A stretch of DNA of 64,000 bases from Undaria pinnatifida (taxonomy: Eukaryota > Sar > Phaeophyceae > Laminariales > Alariaceae). This document shows positions 47,650 through 59,600 of this stretch, in pieces (within the stretch, counting starts at the first letter, position 1; each line of letters begins with the position of its first letter). The notes under the pieces are model-generated. The model saw only the letters and a program-made list of their open reading frames with translations. It ran no database searches and was not told where the DNA came from. The translations under genes and the position numbers were made by a program. The stretch spans positions 5,882,318 through 5,946,317 of the forward strand of contig JABAKD010000006.1 in assembly GCA_012845835.1 (NCBI GenBank). Reading direction: 5' to 3'.

Positions 47650-49430
47650 TAAGACCACTTATTATATACACCCGCGAAAAAATGCAGGAGTTGCTGATGA
47701 ATTTGAACGAAGACGCAACGCAGACCATCACGGATTTGATTGCTCGACTACGGCAATCACGTGATGCCACCGGTTCCACAGCCGAGCGCAAACTTTGAGC
47801 AACGACGTTACGGGGGGCGTCGGGCGCTTGGGGTTAGATGTTTACGGGGAATGTGGACGTCGGAGCTTTGGTGTTACGGGCGGGAGTGGGGGGTTCTTGA
47901 CCTTTCCAAAGCAGAACGGTTATTATACACAGCGTTCCGGTGCACAGCGTTACGGAAAGGATACCTCCAAAAGCTTTGGGTCCGCGACACCTGTTTCATG
48001 GGCGTAGTATCTAGATGGTAAAGCCAACATAAAGCCCAAGACACCGACAACGCCAATCAATACCCGATACATCACAAGCAACTTTGTACGATGCATCGCA
48101 GATATGACTACTACTGCAGGAATTGAGGTCGCGCCTCATTGCCACCAATCACTAGCACCAGCAGTGATGGTTCAGTTACGTACTGCGGACTGCTGACTCC
48201 TGAAGTCTGCGGCTCCCCGTACATGTGTATATGAACAGGACCCCAGGTCCTCAGAAGCGGATGCCAGCCGAGAGGGTGCAAGTAGCTGTACCCGTGTAGC
48301 CGTACAAAGTATGGGCTTCGTGCGTGCAAGCGGTACGAGATAAAAAAATGGATTCCCCAGGGGTACAAAGCAGTGCAAAAATAATTTGATATCGAAAGTG
48401 ATAAGTTGACGTGTCTGCTATCGTCGTGTTGTTCGTTTTCTCTGTCCACAGACACGCCCCAGGGCCCCTTCCCGGTGACTTTGCCGGCGGTCTAGGCTAC
48501 TATCGATCTAGTGGGTGGCAGCCAATCGCTGCTATTGAACCACCTGGTGCCTGGTGTAGGTGCCTGGTCTGTTGAGGCTGCCCATAGAACGAACAAAACT
48601 ATAAAACTCTCACCTGCTCCTTGCAGAACAATGTGAAAGGCGCAGTTCAACAAAGCCGACCAAGGATTGCACCTTCTCTGGCTCCGCTGAGTACAACCAC
48701 CCGCGAAATCCTCTCCGAATCAACCTAAAGCAAGGTGATGTAACGCTTGGACCTTCTGGCTTTTCTATGACAGCAGCTAAGACGTGATTCTCGCGTACAA
48801 GCTCTGCTGAATATCAATGACAACAACATTTCTGAAAGTGGTCGATTTCGAATCGCATGGGTTTCATTGTTATGATTCGGCGTTTATTGCAGGGGCTGAT
48901 ATAGCGTGCGACTTCTGGGAGCCTAGCCTTGGCGCAGCAGTTCGCCCTTGAGAGTTAAACCCATGCCAGGAGCCCCGACACCAGGAACCCAGCAAGGAAG
49001 CAAGGACTGGTTAAAGGGGAGGATCCCTCTGTTTACATTTACAAGCGCGAAGTTTGCCCTCCTTGGAGGATTTATTCCGTCAAGGTGCGCTTCCTAATGG
49101 GGTTGTGTTGATCTGTATATCATGTCCCCTCGGTCGTTATGTGACTTGCTTTAACACTGGTGCTGTCACCTAACGTCCCCACTCTTAATATTTTTAGGCG
49201 ATGGGCTTGGCTATCTACGCTGCTTGTTCTGCTGACGACCCCGTGACTTGCGCAGGCGTATGCCCCAGTTCGGCATGGTTGACCCCTAGCCCCGGTATAC
49301 AGCCGAGGCTCAAGTTATGCATGCTGCTTCAGCAGAAGTAGTGTTGTACCAGGTAGTTGTTTGTGTTTGCACGATGCAGACTTTGATGAGCATGTGACTA
49401 TTTGGCAGCATGGTGAGCGGTTCGTGGGTT
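47650..49430. other. Intergenic, no supported gene
   Basis: Unremarkable sequence. The 114-codon minus ORF at 48111-48455 has no motif or splice context. Confidence 0.5.
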
Positions 49431-50045
49431 GGCAACAAGCATGCAGCATAACGTGGCAGTAGCACCAGCACCAGCAGCACCAACAGCATGAAACAGCAAC
49501 AGCGACAGCAACGCCAGTGACATAAACGGCGGTGGCAGCAGCCGCAGCAGAAACAGCACATACAGCAAATGGAGTAATTGCCCTTGTCACTACAGCAGCG
49601 TTGTTAGCAGCACCAGCGCCAACAACACTATTAACACTACAAATAGCACTATTAATAGTAATTGGTAATAATGAGGCGCGCTGCCTCTATACCTGCATGC
49701 AGTAGTCCAAGCTGCGATACTGGGTGCATACGGAAAACATTACCAGGTAGAAAACACAGGGAAGACCAGCAATCGAAAGAACAGCACAAGCGGCATACCT
49801 GGTCATTTCGTAGACAGCAGTAGAAGATGCGAACTGAACAAACCATTACGAACGAACATCTACGCTGTTTGACATTCACGTTCTGCTTTCAGCAGAGTTC
49901 AGAGAAAAAAAAGTCTGTACTCGTAAGACTGGTGCTGTACTCGTAGCAGGGGCAGCATTAGAATCATCCTCACCAGCAGCAGCAGCGGCGGCAGCGGCAG
50001 CGGCAGCAGCAGCAGCAGCAGAAGGTGTGGCAGCGGTAGTAACAG
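49430..50045 (+). repeat. GCA/CAG-rich tracts
   Basis: 49455-49570 and 49970-50045 are imperfect CAG/GCA repeats (CAGCAGCAGCGGCGGCAGCG). ORFs over them are poly-Ala, poly-Ser or poly-Gln. Between them is unique sequence with no gene recognised. Confidence 0.75.
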
Positions 50046-50134
50046 TAGCACGGCACACGAGACCAGAGCCGGGTCAGTGTCGCTGTGCGTGGGTCTCGTC
50101 GATCAACCTCCTGAAAATAGGTACTCGTACAGCA

Positions 50135-50285
50135 GCAGCATAGCGAGAGCGTGAGTTAGCAACACTCGATGGTTAATGGACGAGCAGTGGGATTGCTGAA
50201 CCCTATGCGCGATAATGATTGACGGCAAGAACCGAGGGGAAGAAGGGACGACACCTGTGACCACGGCTTGTCCAGAAGTTGGAAA
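50135..50285 (+). mobile_element. tRNA-derived SINE copy
   Basis: AGCGAGAGCGTGAGTTAGCA, ATGGACGAGCAGTGGGATTG, CTGAACCCTATGCGCGATAA, GACACCTGTGACCACGGCTT and GTCCAGAAG match the body of 34883-35160. The 5' head is missing. Confidence 0.7.
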
Positions 50286-51100
50286 ATAGAAGTGTGCAAT
50301 GAAGAAAAGAAGAAAGCATAGATACTTCTCCCGTTTTTTTCGGTTGAACTCTTGAAAGGACGATCTGCATCTCCATTTACCAAAACACACAACACCGGAG
50401 AAACCCATACTCTGTAGTCGTATACTACGTAGCCCAGCAATGCCTGTGAAATCCCACGTTGCCGCACACAGTTTTTAGGTGCCTGTGAAAACACACGTTG
50501 CCGCACCTGCCTCGACGAACTCTCCACGAATTACAGCGAAACCAGCTCGAGAAGAGTTGCCTGTCGTTTGTGCATGCACAGGACCCGTTGGGACTGGCCT
50601 TGGTGCCGTGTACGTCGAGTGCGATGGACAAACGTGACCCAAAAAAATGTTGACTTACACAAACATACACACAGAACCAGAGAAACTAATTCGAGGCACC
50701 CTGCCCTCGTTTGCGATCCGGTATGAATGAGCTTTTTTTTCCTTGGAAAATCAAGAAAAAAAGGCTCGGCGCTGCGCGCTTCGCGCGCCTCATTAGTATA
50801 TTGCTGTGATACGGCAGTACAGCAGTAACACTAAAACTGCTGTACCTGTTAAAAAATACCTGGTACCAGATACGAACGTACGGGCGATCGGAAAATTAGA
50901 ATAATTGAACTTTTTTTTATATTGTATTCTCCGTCGGATGGGGAAAATAAAGGTGAACCCCTTCAGTGCTGCAGTGCATATAAACCGGTAGTAACGAGGA
51001 CCACCGATAGGGACAGTCACGCTATCGCTGTAGTGGGAACCGAAGGACATGCCACCTAGCGCTGAATTGCGAAGGCAATTGAGTTAAATCGACGCACGAC

Positions 51101-51269
51101 GTGTATGAAAATACATGGAAGTGTGGTGAGCTTAAGCTTTATTTTTCCCTATCCCCCGGAGGATAAAAAACAACTATATCTGCGTCTATTTTCAAGCGAG
51201 TTGTCCCCATGTTGGGACTGTAGTCCTAAAGGGGTTAAGCTCACCACGCTTCCACGCATTTTCATACAC
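51101..51269. mobile_element. MITE with ~35-bp terminal inverted repeats
   Basis: The left end starts GTGTATGAAAATACATGGAA and continues GTGTGGTGAGCTTAA. The right end, reverse complemented, starts GTGTATGAAAATGCGTGGAA and continues GCGTGGTGAGCTTAA. The inside contains GCTTTATTTTTCCCTATCCC and CGGAGGATAAAA, a motif also found at 35926 and 62255 and reversed near 50930. No coding capacity, and no clear target-site duplication. Confidence 0.8.
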
Positions 51270-51483
51270 AGTGTGTGTCTATTTAACATTAACTCAATCG
51301 CATTCGCTATCCGGCATTAGCTGGCGTGTCCTTCAATTCCCATGTTAGACTTGTTAGCGATAGCGCGAGCTCTCCCTACCGGCGGTCCCCGTAACTACTC
51401 CGGCAGCGCAAGCTGCCGTTGTATACGGATGCGTGAGTATGACGACCCGACCTTAACCCTCGCTTAATTGAATCGTACCAGGT

Positions 51484-51715
51484 CGGTATCATATACGATG
51501 GTGTATATCTCACCCTATATATTGTATACCACACGGCCAGAGTATATACCACTCGGGTGATGATAAAAACAACCAGAATAACAACACGATTTAGCACCGG
51601 GGGTACGTTTTATACCACACCCCCTGCGGTGGCATGCCTCATAATCATTGTAACACCCCCAAGATACCACCTGGGTGATATCGTGATGTGAGCGGAGACT
51701 CGAGAAAGGAAAAAG
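51484..51715 (+). repeat. Direct repeat, left copy
   Basis: Matches 52487-52705 over about 220 bases: GTATA(C/T)CTCACCC, AATAACAACACGAT, CACCGGGGGTAC, ATACCACACCCC and CACCCCCAAGATAC. The two copies are about 1 kb apart. Confidence 0.8.
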
Positions 51716-52214
51716 TTGCCTTACAGCAGTAGCGACAACCTGGTGTTTGAGTGGTAACGGGAAGAAAACCAAGTCAGTTCTACTGGAGTCTGAAGTAAGT
51801 CGTTATTAGATTTGAGATGTTTGGCATGGTGAAATAGGAGATGGTGACATATGGTTAACCAACAACACGGTACGGCGGAATACGGTAATCAATAGAGAGA
51901 GGGTGTAGTTCCAGCTTGGGGTAGGGTGCTCACAGAGCGGGGGACAGCCTCTCGCTTATCGTTGGCATGTGTAATAAAAATAACAAGCGATGTATACAGC
52001 GGTACCATCAGCAGCAAGAGAAGCGAGTTTGATAACCACCTACAGACGCGTTGATGGCACGAGATAGAGAGCCGCGCGGATAGCGAAGGCAGGAAATTGT
52101 CCAGAATAGAGAGCCAACGGGCGAGGGTGTACGAGCTACTGAGAGCCGAGAGCTGGGAAAGAAACTTCATCGAGTCATCTGGGTTGGGTTTTGTCTTTTT
52201 ACTGATGCCCGCAC

Positions 52215-52435
52215 GGGGAAGAAAACGCAGTGGTGGATTAGTGATGGCATAATCCCGATCGCGCTGGCCGTGAGAAACGAAATAATTACATTGACTAATC
52301 GTTTAGCATTCGTGGTGGGCTCCCGGTACGAGTGCGCCGTCAGAAACGGAACTACCAGAAAGCACGAGCTCACTGTGGTCGATTGTGGTGGCATAATCCC
52401 GATCGCACGGGCCGTTAGAAACGGAATGACTCGCA
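52215..52435 (+). repeat. Short tandem duplication
   Basis: GATGGCATAATCCCGATCGC with GGCCGTGAGAAACG at 52240-52280 recurs at 52388-52425 (GGTGGCATAATCCCGATCGC, GGCCGTTAGAAACG). A third piece (GCCGTCAGAAACGGAACT) is at 52336. Confidence 0.65.
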
Positions 52436-52486
52436 CACATTATGATCGTTTGGCAAGGGGGTCGTCAGGGTTCGTCTTTTTCGACT

Positions 52487-52705
52487 CGTGTACGACGATG
52501 TATACCTCACCCCATACGTTGCATACCCCACCGCCGGAGTATACCACCCAGGTGTTGAAAAAACATCTCAAAATAACAACACGATGTATCACCGGGGGTA
52601 CTTTGTATACCACACCCCTTGCGGTGTCATGCCTCATACTCACTATGACACCCCCAAGATACGACCTGGGTGGCACCTTGGTGTGATCAGAGACGAGAGG
52701 AAGCA
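52487..52705 (+). repeat. Direct repeat, right copy
   Basis: Second copy of 51484-51715. ACCACCCAGGT (52544) and ACCTGGGTGGC (52666) inside it are inverted. The 0.77 kb between the copies has no recognisable ORF, so this could be a small LTR-type element or a simple segmental duplication. Confidence 0.75.
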
Positions 52706-52714
52706 CGCAGCTGG

Positions 52715-53440
52715 GGCGGAAACGGAAGCGGAATAGGAGATGAAAATGGAAGCGGTGTCTAGGTGGGGATCGAATTTGGAAACGGAATCGGAGGCGTAAA
52801 GTTAAATGTAATCGGGAGTGGAAAAATAAACTTAAAACAAGGACACGGAAATGGAAATAGAAATGGAGGCGGAACCTATATATCAAAATCGGAAACGGAA
52901 ATGGGAGCAGAAACGTAAGGGCAAACGGAGGCAGAAGACGGAGACAAGACGGAGACGGAAGCTAAGGCAGAAACGGAGACAGGGATGGAATTGGACACGA
53001 AAATGAAAGTGAAAACTAAACGGGATTTGGAAATGGAAACAGAAGTGGAGACACACCTGAAACTGAAATGAAAACGGGAAGGAGATGGAAATTAAATCGG
53101 AAATATAAACCAAAGCCGAAAGAGTAGGCGGACCTGGCACGGAAACGGGACGAGAACCGGAGGACACGTAATGCGAATGATGGAAGCCGAGGCGGAAACG
53201 GTAGTGGAACCTAAATTGGAATCGGGGAACACCAGCGGGGAAAAATAAACGGAAATAGAGATGGAAATGAAATCGGAATCGAATTAGAAACAGAAGCGAA
53301 GGCGGAAACGGAACGCAAACAAAGACAGAAACGGAAACCGAAATAGAGGCGTAGTCGTAAGCAAATTAGGAAAACGGACACGTGACGGCAGCGAAGAACG
53401 GAGATCGATATGGAAGCTGAGACATAACCAGAAACGTAGA
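52715..53440 (+). repeat. Degenerate GGAAAC/GGAAGC polypurine tract
   Basis: Six-base units such as CGGAAA, TGGAAA and CGAAAC dominate one strand for about 0.7 kb. It ends close to the first recognised exon at 53694. Confidence 0.85.
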
Positions 53441-53693
53441 CTGATGCAGAGTCGGAGGTGGAAATGGTGTTTTTGTTTTTGCAAAAGTAATTGCCTCTAC
53501 ATGTATCATCGGTTGACGGTTAATCGCACCAACCGGTTAGACGAGAACGGTTCTATAACAAGACCGTGGAGATCGAAGATCTGCCTCGGAAACATTTATT
53601 TGATGTTCGTACGTCGTGGTGTCACTCGTCATTTTGTTAAAACATACTTACGCCGTGCACTACCCTTGCCCTCACCCCCTCCCGTTCTCTCAG

Positions 53694-56600
53694 GAAAATT
53701 AGCCGGCCTCCATGCCGTGACTAATCCGCGCGCCGAAGAGCCACACTCTGAAATTTACGACGTCGCCGTCGCATCGATGGAGTTGCCAATGGACCGGCCG
53801 GCTGACCACCACTACCGCCATCGACAACCGCCACCGTCACCACCAGCATCAACAGCACGAACACTACAGCCACCCGCAACACTACCACCACCACCAGCAT
53901 CACCACCAACAAAATCAACACTGCCAGCACTATCAACAACGCCACCGACAACATCGACAGCGTCGACACTGCTATCATTATCACCACCAACTCCACCACC
54001 AATATTGCCGACGACACCATCACCACCCACACCGACACCAACACCACCGACACCACTCCCGACAACACTAACGCCACCAACACCACCAACACCAACACCA
54101 CCAACACCGACACCAACACCAACACCATCACTAACACCAACAACAACAGCGACACCAGCACAAACACCACCAACACCAAAACCAACACCACCAACACCAC
54201 CAACACCACCAACACCAACACCACCAACACCAACACCACCAACACCACCAACGCCAGCGATAGCAGTGGCGGCGGAGACGTTGGCATTGATGAACGCCAA
54301 TGACGCAGAGCAGCAAGGCGAGGTCACCGGCGTGACGGAGTGTGGGGCGGAGTGGTTCGATCATTCGCTCATCCCTCCGCCGCTTCCACCACCGTCAGCA
54401 GCAGCGGCGGGCCTGTCTCCGGCGGTAAGTTACACGCAGTACGATTAACCGTTTTATTATTGCGAACGTTGTCTCACACGAATGCCATAGTACTTTGTCC
54501 CGAACGCGTTGGTGGAGTTCTCAAAGGGGTTAAGCTTGCGCCGCTATATTCTCTTGTCGGACCTACTGCTTGTTTGTTTGTTTAGTTGAATGATTGGTTG
54601 GTTGTTTGTCTCTTTGTCTGTGTGTTTATTTTTTTGTCTGTTTGTGTGCTTGTGCTCGTTTGTATGTTTGTTTAGTTGTTTTGTTTTGTTTTGTTTGCGG
54701 ATGAACTTGTCGCTGCGGTCGCGGTTGCGGTTGGGCATCATAGATTATCGCTTCCGCCGTGTTAACCCTCTCCCCCGCCATCGCTTTCGACGCGCTTTTC
54801 CGCACACCAGGCGGCACCTCCGCCTTCGGACCAAATAGGGTTTCCTACCCTCTTGCCTCTATTGTTCCTTGTGGCCCTTGCTGGGGTTATGCTGGCACGT
54901 ACCGCTATAGGCATGGGTAAAAGCAAAGCTATAGGTAGGGGTAAAGGAACCCCTAAAGGCGCCGCCGAAGGCTATAGTCGAGGCCCCACTAAAAGTGCTG
55001 CTACAAGGGATACAAAAGGCACCGCTGAAGACACCGTTGACGACACCGCTCAAAATCGCGGCAGCAGTAGCGGTAGTCATACTAGTGTTGGTAGCGGCGG
55101 CGGTGGCGGTGGTGGTTGTGATGTCGGTGTTTGTGGCGCTGGGTTTGGTACTGGTATTGAAGCGAGTGTTGGTGCTGGAGCTAGGGCTGCGGTAGAGGAA
55201 GGATCGAGGAAACTATCGGCAGCAGATACTGCTTCGATGGCTGCAGCGGGAATCAAGGGAAGAGAGCGGGACCAGATGAAAGGTCATGAAAAGGAGGGCG
55301 AGGAAGTAGAACCAAAACCAGAAGAACAAGGCCCAGGGCAAGCACCAAAACCCCAACTAGAATCAGCACCGAAAGCGGAAACGGAAGTGGAGGTGGATAC
55401 CAAAATTGAAAATGCTGACAACGACAACGATAACGTCGACGGTGAACCGAATTCTGAAGGCGAGAATGATGACGGCGACAACGACAATGGCTATGGTAGC
55501 GACGGAGAATCGCTCTTGGCCGCCAGCTCAGCTCTTCTCCGAGAGCTGGAGCGAGACCTAGACGCGGCGCGGGTGCTGCTGCCCGAGTGTCATCGATTCC
55601 GTAAGGTTGTCAGCTGCGTGGCGGAGGCGATTGTTTCGGATATGCGGGTGCATCCTCGACAGGTAGGGGGAGGGGATCGAGGGGATGGATCGGGGCTAGG
55701 GGGGGAGTGGGGGGGGGACACATCATGCTTCGTGATATGTTTGACCAGTGTAATCTGCCTGATTGATGTGATGTGTCCGATGTGTCTGATCAGCGTGGTT
55801 TTTTTACGTGTCCTATCTGTCTGATCTATACGATGTGCCTTGATCTATGTGAACTATGTAATACATTTCGATCTGTCTGATCTACCGGGTATATCTCATA
55901 CATATTTTCACTTCTTGATCTGACAAGTCTGCCGGATTTGTCTGAACGTCTATTGACATGGATTGATCTGTTTTTGATCTATCTTGTGTGTCTGACCTAT
56001 CTATCTGATATATCTGATCTGTTTGAGCTGCCTGGTGTATCTGATCTGTTCGAGCTGTCTGATCTATCCGATCTGTTTGAATGACAGGTGATGGATGTGA
56101 CGGAGGCCCTGCGGGAAGCAACCAACTTCACCCGGTCCTTGTCGTCGCCGGAGGCGTTTCTCGTCGTCATGGCGGAGCTGCTAGCGGACGGTTTCGAGGT
56201 GATAACTGTAAAATAAAAACATAGCTGACGATGGCAATATCGGCCACACGAAGATTACCGGGCTGCTGGGGTGAGGGCTGTGCCCGCCGTCTGAACTTGA
56301 CCGCAAGGAGGTGTGCGACACAGCGTGATGCCACTCGCACTGGTTCGCGCTCACTCGACAGCAGTACTGCTATTGTGAACGGTTTTACAAGTCTGCTCTT
56401 GCCATGTTTTTGTAGCTGTACCCGTTTGTTGCGGTTTGATTATTAATCCGCGCTTGCCCATAAGCCATGTTTTTGTCAGCGTACCCTAACCGAAGCCAAC
56501 CTTTTCATGTTTTGGTGCAAGGTTGTGTAACACGACGCCTTCTTCTTTTTCGCCCTTCTCCGCGCCTACAGGACCCGTCCGCGATGCTGGGGCACTGCAC

Positions 56601-59600
56601 ACGACGCATCAGCCACGCAATATCGTCTCTGCCGGAAATGTCTTCCTCCTCTTTCACCTCCTCGTCTTCGTTGTCTTCCCCCTCCTCTTCCTCAAGGACC
56701 ACCCGTTCGACCGCCACTGCTGCTGCTGCCGCTAGCGCTGCTACCGCCGGTGCAGGTGCAGGCGCAGCCGCTGCTACTGCCTCCGCTGCTGCTGCTGCCA
56801 CTGCCGCTCGCGCGCGGCTCCGCTCCATCGCAGCTGTCGCTACGGCTACTGTTGCCACCACTGCTGCAGCTGATGCCACTGCTACTGCTGTCGCTGCTAG
56901 TACTACGAATACGGGTACCCTTGCTCCCCTGCCCACGTCGACCGCGCCACCCCCCACCCCTTCATCCACCACCACTTCGGCGGCGACACCTATGTCCGCC
57001 ATAGCGGAATCGGATGCGAGCCTTGGTTCGAGGTTAGGTGTGGGTTCGTCGGCATTTTCGACGCGAACCGTCGATTTTGCTGGATATGCGGCGGCGGTAG
57101 AGGAGGGGGGGGGGGGGGGAGCCGTCGGTGTTCTTGTGCGTCCTCGTGTGGAAGGTTTGGGCGCGTCTGGAAATGGTGGCAACGTCGGCGGTAATACGAG
57201 TGACTACAACGAAAACGAGGACCACGTCAACGGCAATAGCATTGACAACGTCGGTGACAACAGCAGCAACAACAATATCACCTCCACCAACAACAGCCGC
57301 AACAACAGCAGCCACAACAATAACAACACCACCACCACCACCACCACCACCATCAGCGATAACGGCGGCCGTGTGGAGCGCGCGGATCTTCAAAGCGGCA
57401 GCGGCTGCGGCGGTGACAACGGCGGAGCCCCAGAAGGCGCCCCCCGGCGCATGGGCCCCGCCCTGACCAGCGAGGCCGCGGGGCTCAGCGACCTTATCCG
57501 ACGGAGGGGGGGGCTAACAGCGCTATCGGATGCCCGCACAGTGGCGGCCGTATTACGAGCAGCGGCCCCGCGGCGACAAAGCTCCTTCCACCCCCCGCGC
57601 CCCAGGGGTTTCTTCGAGATGGAAGCTGACTCAACCTCGGCAGCAGCAGGTGAGGCAGCAGCAGCGGTGGCTCTGATGAGGGGGCAGGATAATTCTGGGT
57701 GGAGAGTGCCGCGGCTGTTGACACCCCCGACCCGGCGCGGCAGAGGCGGTGGCAGTGGTGGGGATAGGGATGGTGTTGGTGGTAGCGGTGGTGGTGTCGG
57801 TGGAGGGGAGGGCGATCCCTCGCGATCCAGTGTGGACGGGAGGGGCGGGGGTGCGAGCGGATCGAGTGGTGGCGGTGAGCCAGAGGGAGGGGGGGGGCGG
57901 GGGGGAGGAGGAGCCGGCAGGGTCTGCGTCGATGTATGTGTCGACGACGTGCAGTTTTTTCGGCAGCGCTAAGTCGCCGGAGGTGAGGTTGGACGAAATT
58001 GGTAGCTTTGACCCCTTTTCGGACCCTTGTACGTATATGTCGGTTGACGGCACTCTTGCACCTTGACGAACTTGATGGAAAGCCGTCAAGGAACTCCACA
58101 CACTAAAACTAACATGATAAGTCCAAACATGCCTTGACGCGTCATAACTAGATCGTCAACCGGCCGTCAAGGAACTACACATACTAAAAATTGTATGATA
58201 ACTCCAAAGGCGCCTCGACAGGTCTAAGCTATACCGTCATCCGACATCTTCTGTGTGTCTCCACCCAAAAAGCGACGAGCACGAAATTATCAAGCTTCTA
58301 GGTACATCTTGCAGTGTTTACGAATGTCACGATACGGCGCGCGTGGCGTGTTGCTCCTTATAGTGCCCTTCGGGCGCGCATCCAATCTCAAAGCGAGATG
58401 CCTTTGCACAGTAGTGTCGACTATGTACTTGCTTGCCCCCCCCCCCTTCCCCCCCTCCCCTCCTCCCCACCCCTTAACCTTCTGTCTCATGATGACCCCG
58501 ATTGACTGTCCCCTCCCCTTACCGATGTTATTACGATTGCAGAACGCCGCCACCATTGCTAAGACTAAAACCTCATGTCTTTTTTGTTGTTAACAGCTAT
58601 TGCTTTTGGCACAATTGGGCGTTTTCAAGTGATAAAAGTACCATTCTCAGGCTTTTTTGCGAGATTTTGGAGAATAATTGGCGCAAAACGTAGTGGTAGC
58701 GTGTTTCGATTTCATGCTTTCTCTCTGATCCGGCTGAAAGCACGATGAAAGCATGGATATCAGCCTAACCACCGCCACCACTACCGCCACGACACCGCCG
58801 CCACCGTTACAGCTGGACTACGTGTCAGGCAACGAGGTTTTGTCGTGGCCGTCCCCGCAAGACGCCGGAGGGGTTTGCCAGAGACTTGCGAAGCGAGTCG
58901 AGGCTCGGGTAAGAGTGTGGCCGACGGTCGGGGATGGGGTTGGGATAGAGGCACGGGGTTAGGGTGGAGTAGGCATAAGGGTAGGGATTAGGGTAGGGGT
59001 TCAGGGGGTGGGGGTAGGGTACGAGTTGAGGTAAGGAGAATGAAGGGATGGCGATGAGGGTAAAGGGTGAAGGGGTAGAGGTTTGGGAGGACGTGGTTCA
59101 GGTTAGGGGTTTGAGGGGGTGGTTGCAGGGTCATAAGTAGGGTAATAGGTAGGGGGGGAGGAGGGATAGGGGCGCGAGTAGGGGTGTACAGGTAAGGGAG
59201 TGAGTTGGGGTAAGGGTAGCGCGGAGGGTGGGGGTGGGGGGTGGGGGGAGAGGAGTAGTAGGGGTAGAGGTGGGGGTGGGGGAAGAGAGGGCTTCAGAGG
59301 TGGGGGTAGTGGTGCATAGAACGATATGAAGGCATGTTTCGTGCTGGACACCCGTGTTGGCAAACGTATCTGTATTGAAATCTGGGCGCACCCGTGTTGT
59401 ATAACCTTTCTTGCGTCGAAATCTAAAGGACGCTACATTTATCGTCCCCGCAATTCTTCAAAAGGTCCGAAGACGTTTTCGATGTATTTTTTGTTTTTCG
59501 GACGTTCTACGCCAGGTGGAGGCGATGGTGCCCTTCGCCGTCCGCCACCCATACCCGGCCAGCGAGCGCCGTCGCTTGAGAACCGCCACCTGCGTGTTCT

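Noticed and set aside
53721-54327. Val/Leu-rich minus ORFs of 171 and 188 codons
   Set aside because: Antisense shadows of the Thr/Pro repeat in the plus-strand exon 53694-54424.
56505-57182. 225-codon Ala-rich minus ORF
   Set aside because: Antisense of the exon 56572-57933, which has phase-matched splice sites on the plus strand.
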